Shown here: one piece after another, positions 1 through 7,890 of the stretch
How positions within the stretch are numbered: the first letter of the stretch is position 1
How the letters are laid out: each line of letters opens with the position of its first letter
Source of the DNA: UBA1672 sp964351365
Lineage (GTDB): Bacteria > Pseudomonadota > Alphaproteobacteria > Micavibrionales > Micavibrionaceae
NCBI GenBank assembly: GCA_964351365.1
Contig: CAYGNP010000003.1
Span: 62,001-126,000, forward strand
Length of the DNA stretch: 64,000 nucleotides
Direction of reading: 5' to 3'
Notes under the pieces: model-generated
The model's database searches: none
Seen by the model: the letters and a program-made list of their open reading frames with translations, nothing else
Told to the model about the DNA's origin: nothing
Made by a program: the position numbers and the translations under genes

Positions 1-435
1 TGAGAGATCATGCACCGCGCGCAATGTGTCTGTAAGCTCCTTGCGGTCCCAGACCTCGACTTCAATGCTGTTGACACGAAATCCGCAGCGTGTGGCCGTT
101 GACATGAGCGCCTTAAGCTGGCGCTCGTTCATCTCATGTAATGGTGCTATTCTCATTATGCCATCTTGCAGGCCAATAAGATGTATTCTTAGGGGCAGCC
201 ATGATTGTACCGGAAGAACAGCGCGGAGCTGGTCGCCTGTGGCACGATCTTTAATTGCCTCATCTTCCTGTTCTGAGCGCGCTGTGGCGCCAGCCATATC
301 AAGTAATTGATCTGTAGAGCGTGCAATCCCCTGCTCCAACATGAGCGCGCGTTCGCGCTGAACCATATCAAGGTAACGCTCACGCCCCTCATTGCGGTTC
401 ATAGATTTCGGCTTGTTTTTTATGTCCTGCGTCAT
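1..435 (-). CDS. Partial protein, possible N-terminus of a pilus/secretion ATPase
   Basis: An open frame runs from an ATG at 433-435 through the left edge without a stop, giving about 145 residues. The first 75 residues are polar and charged. The remainder contains a pattern ending in VNSIEVEVWDRKELTDTL that loosely resembles the MshEN/GspE N-terminal fold found at the start of type II secretion and type IV pilus ATPases. No Walker motif lies inside the window, so the identification is inference. It follows the secretin and PilP-like genes on the same strand after a 41-bp gap, which is the place where such an ATPase gene often sits. It is truncated by the window and could be another pilus-assembly protein. 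Confidence 0.55.
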   Translation of the reverse strand, partial: MTQDIKNKPKSMNRNEGRERYLDMVQRERALMLEQGIARSTDQLLDMAGATARSEQEDEAIKDRATGDQLRAVLPVQSWLPLRIHLIGLQDGIMRIAPLHEMNERQLKALMSTATRCGFRVNSIEVEVWDRKELTDTLRAVHDLS

Positions 436-476
436 ATTCTGAGCTACTTTGCACTCTATTTAATTTAACTCTTCAT

Positions 477-2093
477 TTAATTTAACTCTTCTTCCTCTGT
501 GGATTGTGATGTATTTTGGTTAACAGATGATGAAGAGACATCCGCATTGTTTGCAGGCGAGAGAGATCGATCAAATAACAACAGAACGCGATCTTGTCCC
601 TGTGTGAACTCAATGCCATTTTTCTTAATGGCCACACCCCAGAGGACGCCGCCTAAAATGATATCTTCACTGTCATATAAAAGTCTGCTGCCGCCAGGAC
701 CATTAACAATTGCACGATTTGAAGAAAAAGATGTGATTTTAAGGCCATCCAGTGTTGCAGCGGCGTTTGCTACGATCGGCACCTCAATTGATTGCTCAGA
801 ATTTTCTTGCCTCACATTTCTATTGGCTTGCACAGGGGCGGGCTCTGGGCCATTTGAGAGAATATTCTCGTTATCAATTACACGTGTTGGCTGCTGATCC
901 ATTACGATTGCACGCTGACTCTGTGATGCAACAGCACTTGCAACCCCTCTGACGGGAAGAACCAGTATACCGCGTGCGCCGTCATGCTTGATTTGAATGT
1001 CATCAACAATATCACCGATTCGTGTTGGTGCCCACGTTACCGTTAACGGGCATGCCTCAACGGGCTGAAGTACCAAATCTTTAACACAGCCCTCCAATCC
1101 GAGGCTCAGACCATTATCGGAGCCAGCAAGGCGTAGATCTTTTATTTGAAGGGGCGTATCGCCAGTGTTGACCAAAGAAACTGTGATGGTTGACGCAGAA
1201 GCAACGGCGTTGCCAAAATTTACGTCTTTTTGAGAGGATACCAAGAGTCCGCGCCCCGGGACTGCTTCGGGGAAGATTTCGGCGGCGTTAATATTATCTG
1301 GATCATAGTCTCCTGAGAGCGGCAGGCTGAGCAACGCACTCGCGCCGGTATGTTTGATGACCATAAAGCCTGTGGAGGGGCCTTTTTGTGCGGGTGCCCA
1401 CCTGACCGTTGCAATACAGGCCTGACCTGGCCTGAGCTCTTTACACTCGCTTTCGACGCTAAACCCTGCACGATCTGTTGAATTAATAATAATATCAGAG
1501 ATTTCCAAAGGCTCTGATGTGATGTTGCGCATAATCACTGATTCAACCAATGTATGGCTTGATCCCAATGCGCCAAAATCAAGCGCACTTGGGATGATTT
1601 CTATTTCACTTGAAATCTGATCGGACGCATTATTGCTTGGCTCAACTGAGCCTGAGAGAGTTGAGGTGACTAGGCGGTTGCGGCCATTGTGAAGCATAAG
1701 CATCTCAAGGCGCCAAGGCCCAGCCTGCAGACCTTTTACTGAGATTGCCACGGCACATTCTCCGCCTGATGGCAAAGCTTCTGCGCCGCATTGGTTAAGG
1801 GCGACTGATGCAGAGACATTTGACGAGGGATAGAGCTTGATTTCGCCTGTTATAACAGGCTGACCGCCTTCGTTACGGAACAAGACGACAACTTGCGAAG
1901 AGCCCCCTGCGGGCACGCTGCCGCCATCAATGCTGGATTGCACAGCCGTTAGCCCTACTCCAGCGCTGGAGCCCGTTGTGCCGGGCGCATCAAATCCGGG
2001 ATATTGGGCATAAGAAAACGAGGCCATTCCGAACACTGAGAAAGCCAAGATTAAAATAATTAGTGATTTGTACCAATGCGAATGCATAATCAT
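477..2093 (-). CDS. PilP-like secreted protein with ASH-like repeats
   Basis: About 538 residues from ATG 2093, which opens an N-terminal signal peptide with a hydrophobic core ending at SYAQ. The frame also extends to a GTG at 2141, but that has no ribosome site and puts extra residues before the signal. Three repeats of roughly 100 residues follow. Each has paired cysteines and strands like those of ASPM/SPD-2/Hydin (choice-of-anchor D) beta-sandwich domains. The last 80 residues (motifs ITSFSSNRAIVNG and WGVAIKKNGIEF) resemble the C-terminal domain of type IVb pilus PilP/GspC-like proteins, which contact the secretin. It lies between a secretin gene and an ATPase-like gene. A periplasmic pilus or secretion scaffold is inferred; the domain fusion is unusual. 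Confidence 0.6.
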   Translation of the reverse strand: MIMHSHWYKSLIILILAFSVFGMASFSYAQYPGFDAPGTTGSSAGVGLTAVQSSIDGGSVPAGGSSQVVVLFRNEGGQPVITGEIKLYPSSNVSASVALNQCGAEALPSGGECAVAISVKGLQAGPWRLEMLMLHNGRNRLVTSTLSGSVEPSNNASDQISSEIEIIPSALDFGALGSSHTLVESVIMRNITSEPLEISDIIINSTDRAGFSVESECKELRPGQACIATVRWAPAQKGPSTGFMVIKHTGASALLSLPLSGDYDPDNINAAEIFPEAVPGRGLLVSSQKDVNFGNAVASASTITVSLVNTGDTPLQIKDLRLAGSDNGLSLGLEGCVKDLVLQPVEACPLTVTWAPTRIGDIVDDIQIKHDGARGILVLPVRGVASAVASQSQRAIVMDQQPTRVIDNENILSNGPEPAPVQANRNVRQENSEQSIEVPIVANAAATLDGLKITSFSSNRAIVNGPGGSRLLYDSEDIILGGVLWGVAIKKNGIEFTQGQDRVLLLFDRSLSPANNADVSSSSVNQNTSQSTEEEELN

Positions 2094-2226
2094 AGAAATG
2101 AACAGGAAGTTCTTAAACCAATTGATAGTGTAGTACCACACGAAATAAAAACATATGGCATATACAGTTTATCCACACATTATACACAATTCGTTAAGAA
2201 AATGAATGCCTTGGCAGCTTTTTTAT

Positions 2227-3576
2227 CTAATGCTCATCGGAGGTGTAGACGATCACTCTTGGCTTTAACAGAAAAACCAGCTCCGTATTTTGGACATCTA
2301 CGGATCTTGAGCTGGGGACGACAGGCGCGCTAAAGCCGGGCCCAGTTTTATCAAACTGGTCACTTTCACGGACAAGCCCAGCAATTAGCAGCGAGTCTCC
2401 GGGGCGAATGCGGACCTGCGTAGAGAGCTCGCGTTCGGTGGTTCGCGGGAGCTGAAGCACTGTCCCATCAGCATCAAAGTTCTGAAAGCCCTGAAACTCC
2501 TCAAGGTTGATGTCAATTGTGCCATAGACTGTTGCATTATCCCAATTGCTGGCGATGGTCAGTGTAAATCCCGTATCCACAGAATCCGTCTCGGTTGATA
2601 CTGTAACCTCACCATTATCAGTAGAGCGAGTCAGCGCGGAGACAAAATTTACAGTATCCGCAGCGCGAAGGCTCGCTTGTGCCCCAGATAGCACAGTGAT
2701 TTGCGGCTGTGAAATGGTTTTGACAGCGCCATAAGATGATATAAACTGCAGAACATCCCCGGTATCAAAGTCAACTTCACCGCTTGTGGGCAGGCCAATA
2801 CTTATGGGGTTAAAGTCTGCACCAACCGATCCGGGGACTTTTAGGCCTGTACTGAACTTGCCGAAAGATTGAATTTGTTCCCAGCTAATCCCTGTTGTGT
2901 TTGCATTATTCAGCGTGACTTCCCAGATATAAACTTCAAAGATAATCAACGCTGTGCTGGCGCGGATGCGTTGAAAGTATCGCTCAGCAAGCTCCGCCGT
3001 TCTGTTGGTTGCCGTGTAAATAATTGTTCGGGTTGCGTTTTCGGTAATCGGCGTTGTTCCGGTTATCGCCGCCAGCCCTGTGGCAAGACTGGCCAGAAAG
3101 TCGGTATCACCCCCTACGGGCGGGACGCTTACGGTAAATGTCTGCGTTTCCTTGACGACCAAGAGCCCATCCTCATAGGAACAATACAGATCCGCCATAC
3201 CGCACACGCGATCAACGACGCGGTTTAGTGGCCCGCGCAGATTTGCGACCGTGACCTTACGCTCAAAGGCGGCATCACTTTCAAAAGCCATTGAGACTTC
3301 GTAATCAGACAAAATGAGCTGCAGCGCGCCCGCCACTGTTTCGGCTCTCAACTCATACGGGCCAACCTGCTTATCGGGCAGAGCCAATTTACTGGATGAT
3401 TTTGGAACCAGAACATCGCTGCCAAGCGGGAGATATATTACACTATCAGGCTTCTCATTAACGCCATCTACGCGCGTTGCGGCCGTTGCCGGGGAGGGTA
3501 TCGATACATTTCGCGCACCAGGCACGTCAACAAGCGCGCAAGATGATAAAATCATCGCGCAAAACAATGAGACCAT
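2227..3576 (-). CDS. Secretin, PilN/GspD-like outer-membrane channel lipoprotein
   Basis: 449 residues. The N-terminus reads like a lipoprotein signal with a lipobox ending LSSC. This is followed by an N0/STN-like small domain (about 75-140) and a C-terminal secretin core (about 230-445) with TISQPQITVLSGAQ, a transmembrane-strand region and VFLLKPRVIVY at the end. This matches type IVb pilus secretins (PilN/BfpB) and GspD relatives, which form the outer-membrane gate for a pilus or secreted substrate. The signal peptide from ATG 3576 is short. The frame is open upstream with basic residues (KKQK), so an earlier non-ATG start is possible. It lies between the REC protein and the PilP-like gene on the same strand, probably in one operon. 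Confidence 0.82.
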   Translation of the reverse strand: MVSLFCAMILSSCALVDVPGARNVSIPSPATAATRVDGVNEKPDSVIYLPLGSDVLVPKSSSKLALPDKQVGPYELRAETVAGALQLILSDYEVSMAFESDAAFERKVTVANLRGPLNRVVDRVCGMADLYCSYEDGLLVVKETQTFTVSVPPVGGDTDFLASLATGLAAITGTTPITENATRTIIYTATNRTAELAERYFQRIRASTALIIFEVYIWEVTLNNANTTGISWEQIQSFGKFSTGLKVPGSVGADFNPISIGLPTSGEVDFDTGDVLQFISSYGAVKTISQPQITVLSGAQASLRAADTVNFVSALTRSTDNGEVTVSTETDSVDTGFTLTIASNWDNATVYGTIDINLEEFQGFQNFDADGTVLQLPRTTERELSTQVRIRPGDSLLIAGLVRESDQFDKTGPGFSAPVVPSSRSVDVQNTELVFLLKPRVIVYTSDEH

Positions 3577-3676
3577 CGTTGCTATAGATAGTTTTTGCTT
3601 TTTATAATAACCTAAAATTGTGTAACCTATTGAGTAGTAAATATAAAATCTAACTTTTATTACGTTAGCATCTCAT

Positions 3677-4054
3677 TTACTGTTTTTCCATGTGTAAAGC
3701 CCGGGTGAGGATTTTTATCAACCTCTCTTTTTGCACAGGTTTTTTTAGCACTGCTGTTACGCCGAGCTTTGAGGATTCGCTGAGGATATCAAGATTGTCA
3801 TCACCAGTTATTAAAATAACCGGGGTTTTTATACTTTTTGCCCGAATATTGCGGATAAATTCAAATCCATCTACGGGTTCCATGCGCACGTCAACCAAAG
3901 CCAGCACGATTGCCTTGTCTGACATGGCCTGCATGGCTTGACGACCGTCTGCTGCCTCAACGGTTTCATAGCCCTCGTCCTGAACAAAGCGACAAAGCTG
4001 CATTCTGACAAAATCATTGTCCTCAACGACCAGGATTTTTTGTTTTTCTGACAT
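3677..4054 (-). CDS. Single-domain response regulator (CheY-like)
   Basis: 125 residues comprising only a receiver domain. The acidic pocket is VVEDND near residue 10, the phosphoacceptor is D55 in LVDVRMEP, the conserved Thr lies in LITGDD, and the Lys in VLKKPVQ. There is no output domain, so signalling must act by protein contact. It is the first gene of the leftward pilus-like cluster, with about 100 bp before the secretin gene. This suggests, without proving, that it controls pilus or secretion activity. No histidine kinase is adjacent; the nearest in the window is the hybrid kinase at 28760. Confidence 0.88.
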   Translation of the reverse strand: MSEKQKILVVEDNDFVRMQLCRFVQDEGYETVEAADGRQAMQAMSDKAIVLALVDVRMEPVDGFEFIRNIRAKSIKTPVILITGDDNLDILSESSKLGVTAVLKKPVQKERLIKILTRALHMEKQ

Positions 4055-4161
4055 GGTTAATATCTGCTACAAGCCCCTTACACACACGGATACATCTAAA
4101 ATTTTATATATTAAATATAAAGAACATCCTAATTTTATACTAACTGTGATAAAAAGTCTTG
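4055..4161. promoter_or_regulatory. Divergent AT-rich promoter region
   Basis: This 107-bp AT-rich spacer separates the leftward REC/secretin genes from the rightward prepilin peptidase and must carry both promoters. TATA-rich stretches such as ATTTTATATATTAAATA occur, but I cannot pick a single convincing -35/-10 pair on either strand. Confidence 0.35.
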
Positions 4162-4665
4162 ATGATTCCTGTTTTTATTTCAGTTGTATGTCTGATAACG
4201 CTCATCCTACTGGGAATGCTTGCAATTATTGATCTACGGGTCAGGTTGCTTCCTAACACCTATGTTTTGGGTGTTTTTCTTTGCGGGATTGCCTTCCATG
4301 CCTTAAGTAATTTTTACTATATTTCGCCTGTTTCTATGGTTTTGGGAGCAATTTTTGGAGGGGGGCTGCTGTATGTGGTCCGTTTTTTTGCCAATGCGTA
4401 TTATAAAACTGATACGCTCGGCCTTGGAGATGTAAAATTAATGATTGCGGGGGGCGTATGGCTTGGGGTTGATGGTATTTTCCTTGCCATATCCCTTGGT
4501 GCGTTTGCGGGGGTTATACATGGTTTAGTTTTTAATGCCTTGCAGCGCGAGCGTGAAGCCTTTTCAACATTTTCTATCCCTGCGGGTCCGGGCTTTATTG
4601 TTGGATTTTTAGGGGTGGCGGCCTATCAGTTTCAGTTCCTGCCAAAAATTCTTCTGGACTTCTGA
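4162..4665 (+). CDS. Prepilin peptidase, A24 family (short, CpaA/TadV-like)
   Basis: 167 residues from ATG 4162; a TTG one codon upstream is also open. It is a polytopic membrane protein with about five hydrophobic segments. The two catalytic aspartates of A24 peptidases are visible: D in AIIDLRVRLLPN near residue 22, and D in the GxGD signature of LGLGDVKLMIAGG. The N-terminal methylase domain of full-length PilD/GspO is absent, as in CpaA/TadV-type enzymes. It cleaves prepilin leader peptides at the inner membrane. It sits beside the pilus-like cluster, opposite in direction, and ends 26 bp before pyrB. Confidence 0.85.
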   Translation: MIPVFISVVCLITLILLGMLAIIDLRVRLLPNTYVLGVFLCGIAFHALSNFYYISPVSMVLGAIFGGGLLYVVRFFANAYYKTDTLGLGDVKLMIAGGVWLGVDGIFLAISLGAFAGVIHGLVFNALQREREAFSTFSIPAGPGFIVGFLGVAAYQFQFLPKILLDF

Positions 4666-4691
4666 TCGCGTCCGGTGCATTTCCTATAGAT

Positions 4692-5600
4692 ATGAAACAT
4701 GTTTTGGGCATTGATGATTTATCGGTTGATGATATCGAGCATATCCTTAACCGCGCACATTATTACGAGAAATCATTAGAATCGGGAAAATGGGACAGGG
4801 AGAAGCTCAAGGATAAGATTGTCCTGACCCTGTTTTTCGAGAGCTCGACGCGTACGCTCACCTCCTTTGATATTGCGGCCAAACGTTTGGGGGCGGATGT
4901 TGTAAACTGGAATGCCAATGTCAGTTCGCTGAATAAGGATGAGAGTTTTTCCGATACGATTGATACGCTGGCGGCGATGGAGCCTGATTGCATCGTCATC
5001 CGCCACAGTGATTACGGCGCGCCGGGTTTTGTAGCGAGGCGCGTAAATTGTCCGGTTGTGAATGCCGGCGATAGCTGGCGCGAGCACCCGACGCAGGCGT
5101 TACTGGATGCGGTGACGATCATTCAGGAAAAAGAGCGGCTAGAGGGGCTGACGATCGCAATTTGCGGGGATGTTGCCCATAGCCGCGTTGCCAATTCCAA
5201 TGCCAAGCTGCTGTCCAAAATGGGCGCGCATGTGCGCTTTGTTGCACCGGCAATGCTGATGCCGCAAAAACTTCCCGCTGAGGGGATTGCGTGTTTTGAT
5301 AGCATTGAAGACGGCATTGCGGGGGCTGATGTTGTCATGATGCTGCGCATTCAAAAGGAGCGCATGGACCGCGGCACTATTCCCGATGAGGCCGCCTATT
5401 TTAATAATTATGGTTTGACATTTGAGCGGCTTAAACGCGCCAAGCCTGATGCGATTGTCATGCATCCGGGGCCGATGAACCGTGGGGTGGAGATCGCTGA
5501 TGATGTGGCGGATGATCCCGCGCGCTCGATGATGAAGCGCCAGGTTGCAAACAGTATCCCGACGCGCATGGCGGTGCTGGATATGGTGATGGGGGGATGA
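4692..5600 (+). CDS. pyrB: Aspartate carbamoyltransferase catalytic subunit
   Basis: 302 residues. It condenses carbamoyl phosphate with aspartate in pyrimidine synthesis. Diagnostic motifs are FESSTRTLTSF (carbamoyl-phosphate binding STRT), EHPTQALLDAVTI and the C-terminal HPGPMNRGVEI. Length is normal for the family. In many alphaproteobacteria pyrB is followed directly by pyrC and then plsY. Here pyrC is missing from that slot and a repeat/GIY-YIG unit follows. The last 37 bases, including the stop, are duplicated at 6016-6052. No regulatory subunit (pyrI) is nearby. Confidence 0.96.
   Translation: MKHVLGIDDLSVDDIEHILNRAHYYEKSLESGKWDREKLKDKIVLTLFFESSTRTLTSFDIAAKRLGADVVNWNANVSSLNKDESFSDTIDTLAAMEPDCIVIRHSDYGAPGFVARRVNCPVVNAGDSWREHPTQALLDAVTIIQEKERLEGLTIAICGDVAHSRVANSNAKLLSKMGAHVRFVAPAMLMPQKLPAEGIACFDSIEDGIAGADVVMMLRIQKERMDRGTIPDEAAYFNNYGLTFERLKRAKPDAIVMHPGPMNRGVEIADDVADDPARSMMKRQVANSIPTRMAVLDMVMGG
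5564..5600 (+). repeat. 37-bp duplicated segment, copy 1 (pyrB 3' end)
   Basis: The last 37 bases of pyrB including its TGA recur at 6016-6052 with three mismatches. The two copies bracket 415 bp holding a GIY-YIG gene and repeat elements. This could be a long target-site duplication or a relic of a rearrangement. Confidence 0.8.
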
Positions 5601-5629
5601 CGTCATGCCCGCTTTAGGCGGGCATCCGG
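5601..5629. repeat. Palindromic repeat, GTCATGCCCGC type, copy 1
   Basis: CGTCATGCCCGC and GGGCATCCGG flank a short TTTAGGC centre; GATGCCCGC/GCGGGCAT arms can form a hairpin. The same 29-mer with one mismatch is at 5941-5969, and an inverted relative lies at 6661-6718. Its last bases (CCGGAG) supply the likely ribosome site of the GIY-YIG gene. Confidence 0.8.
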
Positions 5630-5637
5630 AGAATTTT

Positions 5638-5934
5638 ATGAAAGAAAAAGCCTTTTATGTATATATTATGGCTAAAGCAAGGAATTCAACTTTTTATGTT
5701 GGCATGACCTCGGATTTGTGCAAGCGAATATGGCAGCATAAAAATGAAATCGCAGACGGGTTTACAAAACGATATGGTATCAAGACACTTGTCTATTTTG
5801 AGAAACATGATAACGCTGAAGGCGCGATAAGACGAGAAAAACGTCTCAAGAAGTGGAATCGAAGCTGGAAAATGCGCCTGATTGAGGAGTTTAATCCTGA
5901 TTGGAGGGATTTATATGATGATATCTGTAAATAA
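5638..5934 (+). CDS. GIY-YIG nuclease superfamily protein
   Basis: 98 residues from ATG 5638, preceded by GGAG at suitable distance. An upstream in-frame ATG at 5605 would translate the repeat and is unlikely. The GIY-YIG core is seen as FYVYIMAKARNSTFYVGMTS, followed by an Arg (CKRIWQHKNE) and the catalytic Glu region AEGAIRREKRLKKWNRSWKM. It belongs to the small stand-alone family (YhbQ/UPF0213-like) with a putative single-domain endonuclease fold; the biological substrate is unknown. It lies inside a cassette bounded by 29-bp repeats and a 37-bp duplication, so it may be a mobile passenger. Confidence 0.88.
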   Translation: MKEKAFYVYIMAKARNSTFYVGMTSDLCKRIWQHKNEIADGFTKRYGIKTLVYFEKHDNAEGAIRREKRLKKWNRSWKMRLIEEFNPDWRDLYDDICK

Positions 5935-5940
5935 ACTTGT

Positions 5941-5969
5941 CGTCATGCCCGCTTTAGGTGGGCATCCGG
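5941..5969. repeat. Palindromic repeat, GTCATGCCCGC type, copy 2
   Basis: It has the same orientation and sequence as 5601-5629 with one substitution (GGCGGGC becomes GGTGGGC). The two copies directly flank the GIY-YIG gene. Confidence 0.8.
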
Positions 5970-5979
5970 CTTTGTGTTT

Positions 5980-6010
5980 TTCTGGACCCCCGCACAAGGC
6001 GGGGGTGACG
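5980..6010. repeat. Palindromic repeat with CCCCCGC/GCGGGGG arms
   Basis: GGACCCCCGC, a short centre, then GCGGGGGTGAC. The right end GGGTGAC resembles the GTCAT...ATGAC family termini found elsewhere in the window. It is adjacent to copy 2 and probably belongs to the same composite element. Confidence 0.6.
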
Positions 6011-6015
6011 TTGCG

Positions 6016-6052
6016 GCGCATGGTGGTGCTGGATATGGTGATGGGTGGGTGA
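6016..6052 (+). repeat. 37-bp duplicated segment, copy 2
   Basis: This is the near-identical copy of the pyrB 3' end. Its final A is the first base of the plsY ATG, so the TGA here overlaps the start as TGATG. It has no coding role of its own but may provide translation coupling or ribosome-binding context for plsY. Confidence 0.8.
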
Positions 6053-6657
6053 TGGGTTTTTTACTTGGACAATTTTTTATTGCCTATCTTTTTGGTTCCA
6101 TTCCTTTTGGATTTTTACTTACTAAAGTTTTTTTAAAAAAAGATATTCGCCAAGAGGGGTCAGGCAATATAGGTGCAACGAATGTTTTACGATCAGGACA
6201 TAAACTTCTGGCATTAGCGACATTATTACTTGATGGTAGTAAGGGTATTTTTGCAGCACTCTTTGCTGGTTTGCATATTCCTCTTTCTGCGGATTTGCAT
6301 GAAACCGCTATTTTTACAATGCTCTTTGTCCTTTTCGTTGTCCTCGGTCATTGCTTCCCGATCTGGCTGAAATTCAAGGGTGGAAAAGGCGTTGCCACGG
6401 CTTTTGGCGCTTTGCTGGCCGCGGTTCCGATAACAGGGCTGGCGGCGGTTGCTGTATGGTTGATTACAGCTTTTGCGTTCCGGTATTCCTCGCTTGCGGC
6501 TTTGCTTGCGATAGGAGTTGCGCCGATTGTCACGTTTTTTGTTTATGGAAGCATGCCCGGAAGTGTGTGCATGTTGATTACCCTTCTCGTGTGGTTTCGG
6601 CATAAGAGCAATATCAAGCGCCTGATTGCCGGTACGGAGCCGAAGATCGGACAGTAA
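6052..6657 (+). CDS. plsY: Acyl-phosphate glycerol-3-phosphate acyltransferase
   Basis: 201 residues from ATG 6052. An upstream in-frame extension to 5974 translates repeat sequence and is rejected. It is a five-helix inner-membrane enzyme making lysophosphatidate from acyl phosphate, the first step of phospholipid synthesis. Conserved loops are visible: GSIPFGFLL, EGSGNIGATNVLRSG, GHCFPIWLKFKGGKGVATAFGALL. In alphaproteobacteria plsY typically sits between pyrC and dprA; here it follows the duplicated pyrB tail. Confidence 0.95.
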   Translation: MGFLLGQFFIAYLFGSIPFGFLLTKVFLKKDIRQEGSGNIGATNVLRSGHKLLALATLLLDGSKGIFAALFAGLHIPLSADLHETAIFTMLFVLFVVLGHCFPIWLKFKGGKGVATAFGALLAAVPITGLAAVAVWLITAFAFRYSSLAALLAIGVAPIVTFFVYGSMPGSVCMLITLLVWFRHKSNIKRLIAGTEPKIGQ

Positions 6658-6660
6658 AAC

Positions 6661-6718
6661 GTCATCCCTTCCCCGGATTGAAATTCCGGATGCCCGCCCA
6701 GTAGAGCGGGCATGACGA
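6661..6718. repeat. Composite palindromic repeat, inverted copy
   Basis: CGTCATCCCTT at the left, an internal CCGGATTGAAATTCCGG palindrome, then GGATGCCCGCCC...GAGCGGGCATGACG at the right. The right part is the reverse complement of the element at 5601 and 5941. It fills the plsY-dprA spacer and ends 11 bp before the dprA start. Confidence 0.75.
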
Positions 6719-6729
6719 TAAAAGAAAGA

Positions 6730-7890
6730 ATGGACATGCATAGAAAAGAAGAAAAACCGAGAGATCTTAGCGAGCAAGAGCGACTGGCGTGGCTGCGTTT
6801 GATCCGCACGGAAAATGTCGGACCGATGACCTTTTATATGCTGGTGGAGCGCTTTGGCTCTGCGGTTGAGGCGCTGCATGCGCTGCCGGAGCTCTCGCAG
6901 CGGGGCGGGCGGAAAAAGCCCTTGCAGGCGCCGCCGGAAGGTCAAATTCACAAGGAATACAGGGCGCTGCAAAAAATTGGCGGTGATATTGTGACCGTTC
7001 AAGATAGCACCTATCCGCTTGCGCTCAGCGCGATTGACGATGCGCCGCCGGTTTTGAGCGTTATCGGGAATGCCAGCCTGCTCAATCACTCCTGTGTGGC
7101 GATTGTCGGGGCGCGCAATGCCTCGCTGAATGGGCGGAAGATTGCCCGAAAGATGGCGCAGGATTTGGGCGCACGCGGGCAAATCGTGGTTTCAGGGCTT
7201 GCACGCGGCATTGATACGGCGGCGCATGAAGGCGCACTAGAGCGCGGCACGATTGCCGTTGTTGCAGGCGGGATCGACGTTGTGTATCCAGAGGAAAATC
7301 AGGGATTATATGAGCAGATTGCCGAAAAAGGGCTGGTCGTTGCCGAAAGTGCGCTTGGTGCGAAGCCTTTTGCGGCAAGCTTTCCCCGGCGCAACCGCAT
7401 TGTTTCCGGCCTGTCGAAGGGCGTTGTGGTGGTGGAGGCAACGCAGCGCTCAGGCTCTCTTATTACCGCGCGCCTCGCAGGGGAGCAAGGGCGCGATGTG
7501 TACGCTGTGCCCGGCTCGCCCTTTGATCCACGTGCGGCGGGGCCTAATCATCTGATCCGCGAAGGCGCCAGTCTTGTGCGCGGGGCGGATGATGTCATGG
7601 AGATGGTGATGAATTTCAGCGGCAATGGCCTGCGTGAGCCCCCTACCCGCGCGCCATCTTTTACAGTTTATGAGGGCGGCGCGGCTGAAAATACTGATGA
7701 AAATCTTCGAGACATTATACTTGCCCAACTTTCTTTTACCCCGATTTTGGTTGACGAATTGATCCGTGCATGTCATGTGACAGTGTCGCAAGCGCAATCC
7801 TGCCTGTTGGAAATGGAGCTTGCAGGGCGGGTGAAACGCTTGCCCGGTAATAGAATTATACTTCTGGAACAAGAGGATAGCATTGAGTAA
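6730..7890 (+). CDS. dprA: DNA-processing protein DprA
   Basis: About 386 residues from ATG 6730. ATG 6712 is inside the repeat and ATG 6736 is also possible. It loads RecA on incoming single-stranded DNA during transformation. The Rossmann-like core shows VAIVGARNAS, GLARGIDTAAHEGAL, VVAGGIDVVYPEEN, SFPRRNRIVSGLSKGVVVVEA and SGSLITARLAGEQGRDVYAVPG. The C-terminal 70 residues fit the winged-helix DML1-like domain. It overlaps topA by 8 bp, a common pairing. It is consistent with natural-transformation capability, although no com genes are in view. Confidence 0.95.
   Translation: MDMHRKEEKPRDLSEQERLAWLRLIRTENVGPMTFYMLVERFGSAVEALHALPELSQRGGRKKPLQAPPEGQIHKEYRALQKIGGDIVTVQDSTYPLALSAIDDAPPVLSVIGNASLLNHSCVAIVGARNASLNGRKIARKMAQDLGARGQIVVSGLARGIDTAAHEGALERGTIAVVAGGIDVVYPEENQGLYEQIAEKGLVVAESALGAKPFAASFPRRNRIVSGLSKGVVVVEATQRSGSLITARLAGEQGRDVYAVPGSPFDPRAAGPNHLIREGASLVRGADDVMEMVMNFSGNGLREPPTRAPSFTVYEGGAAENTDENLRDIILAQLSFTPILVDELIRACHVTVSQAQSCLLEMELAGRVKRLPGNRIILLEQEDSIE

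Noticed and set aside
5974..6051. N-terminal extension of plsY
   Set aside because: It would translate a palindromic repeat and the duplicated pyrB tail; the conserved protein begins at ATG 6052.
6226..7182. 318-codon open frame on the minus strand
   Set aside because: Spans the 3' part of plsY, a repeat and the 5' part of dprA in antisense; no protein-like features.
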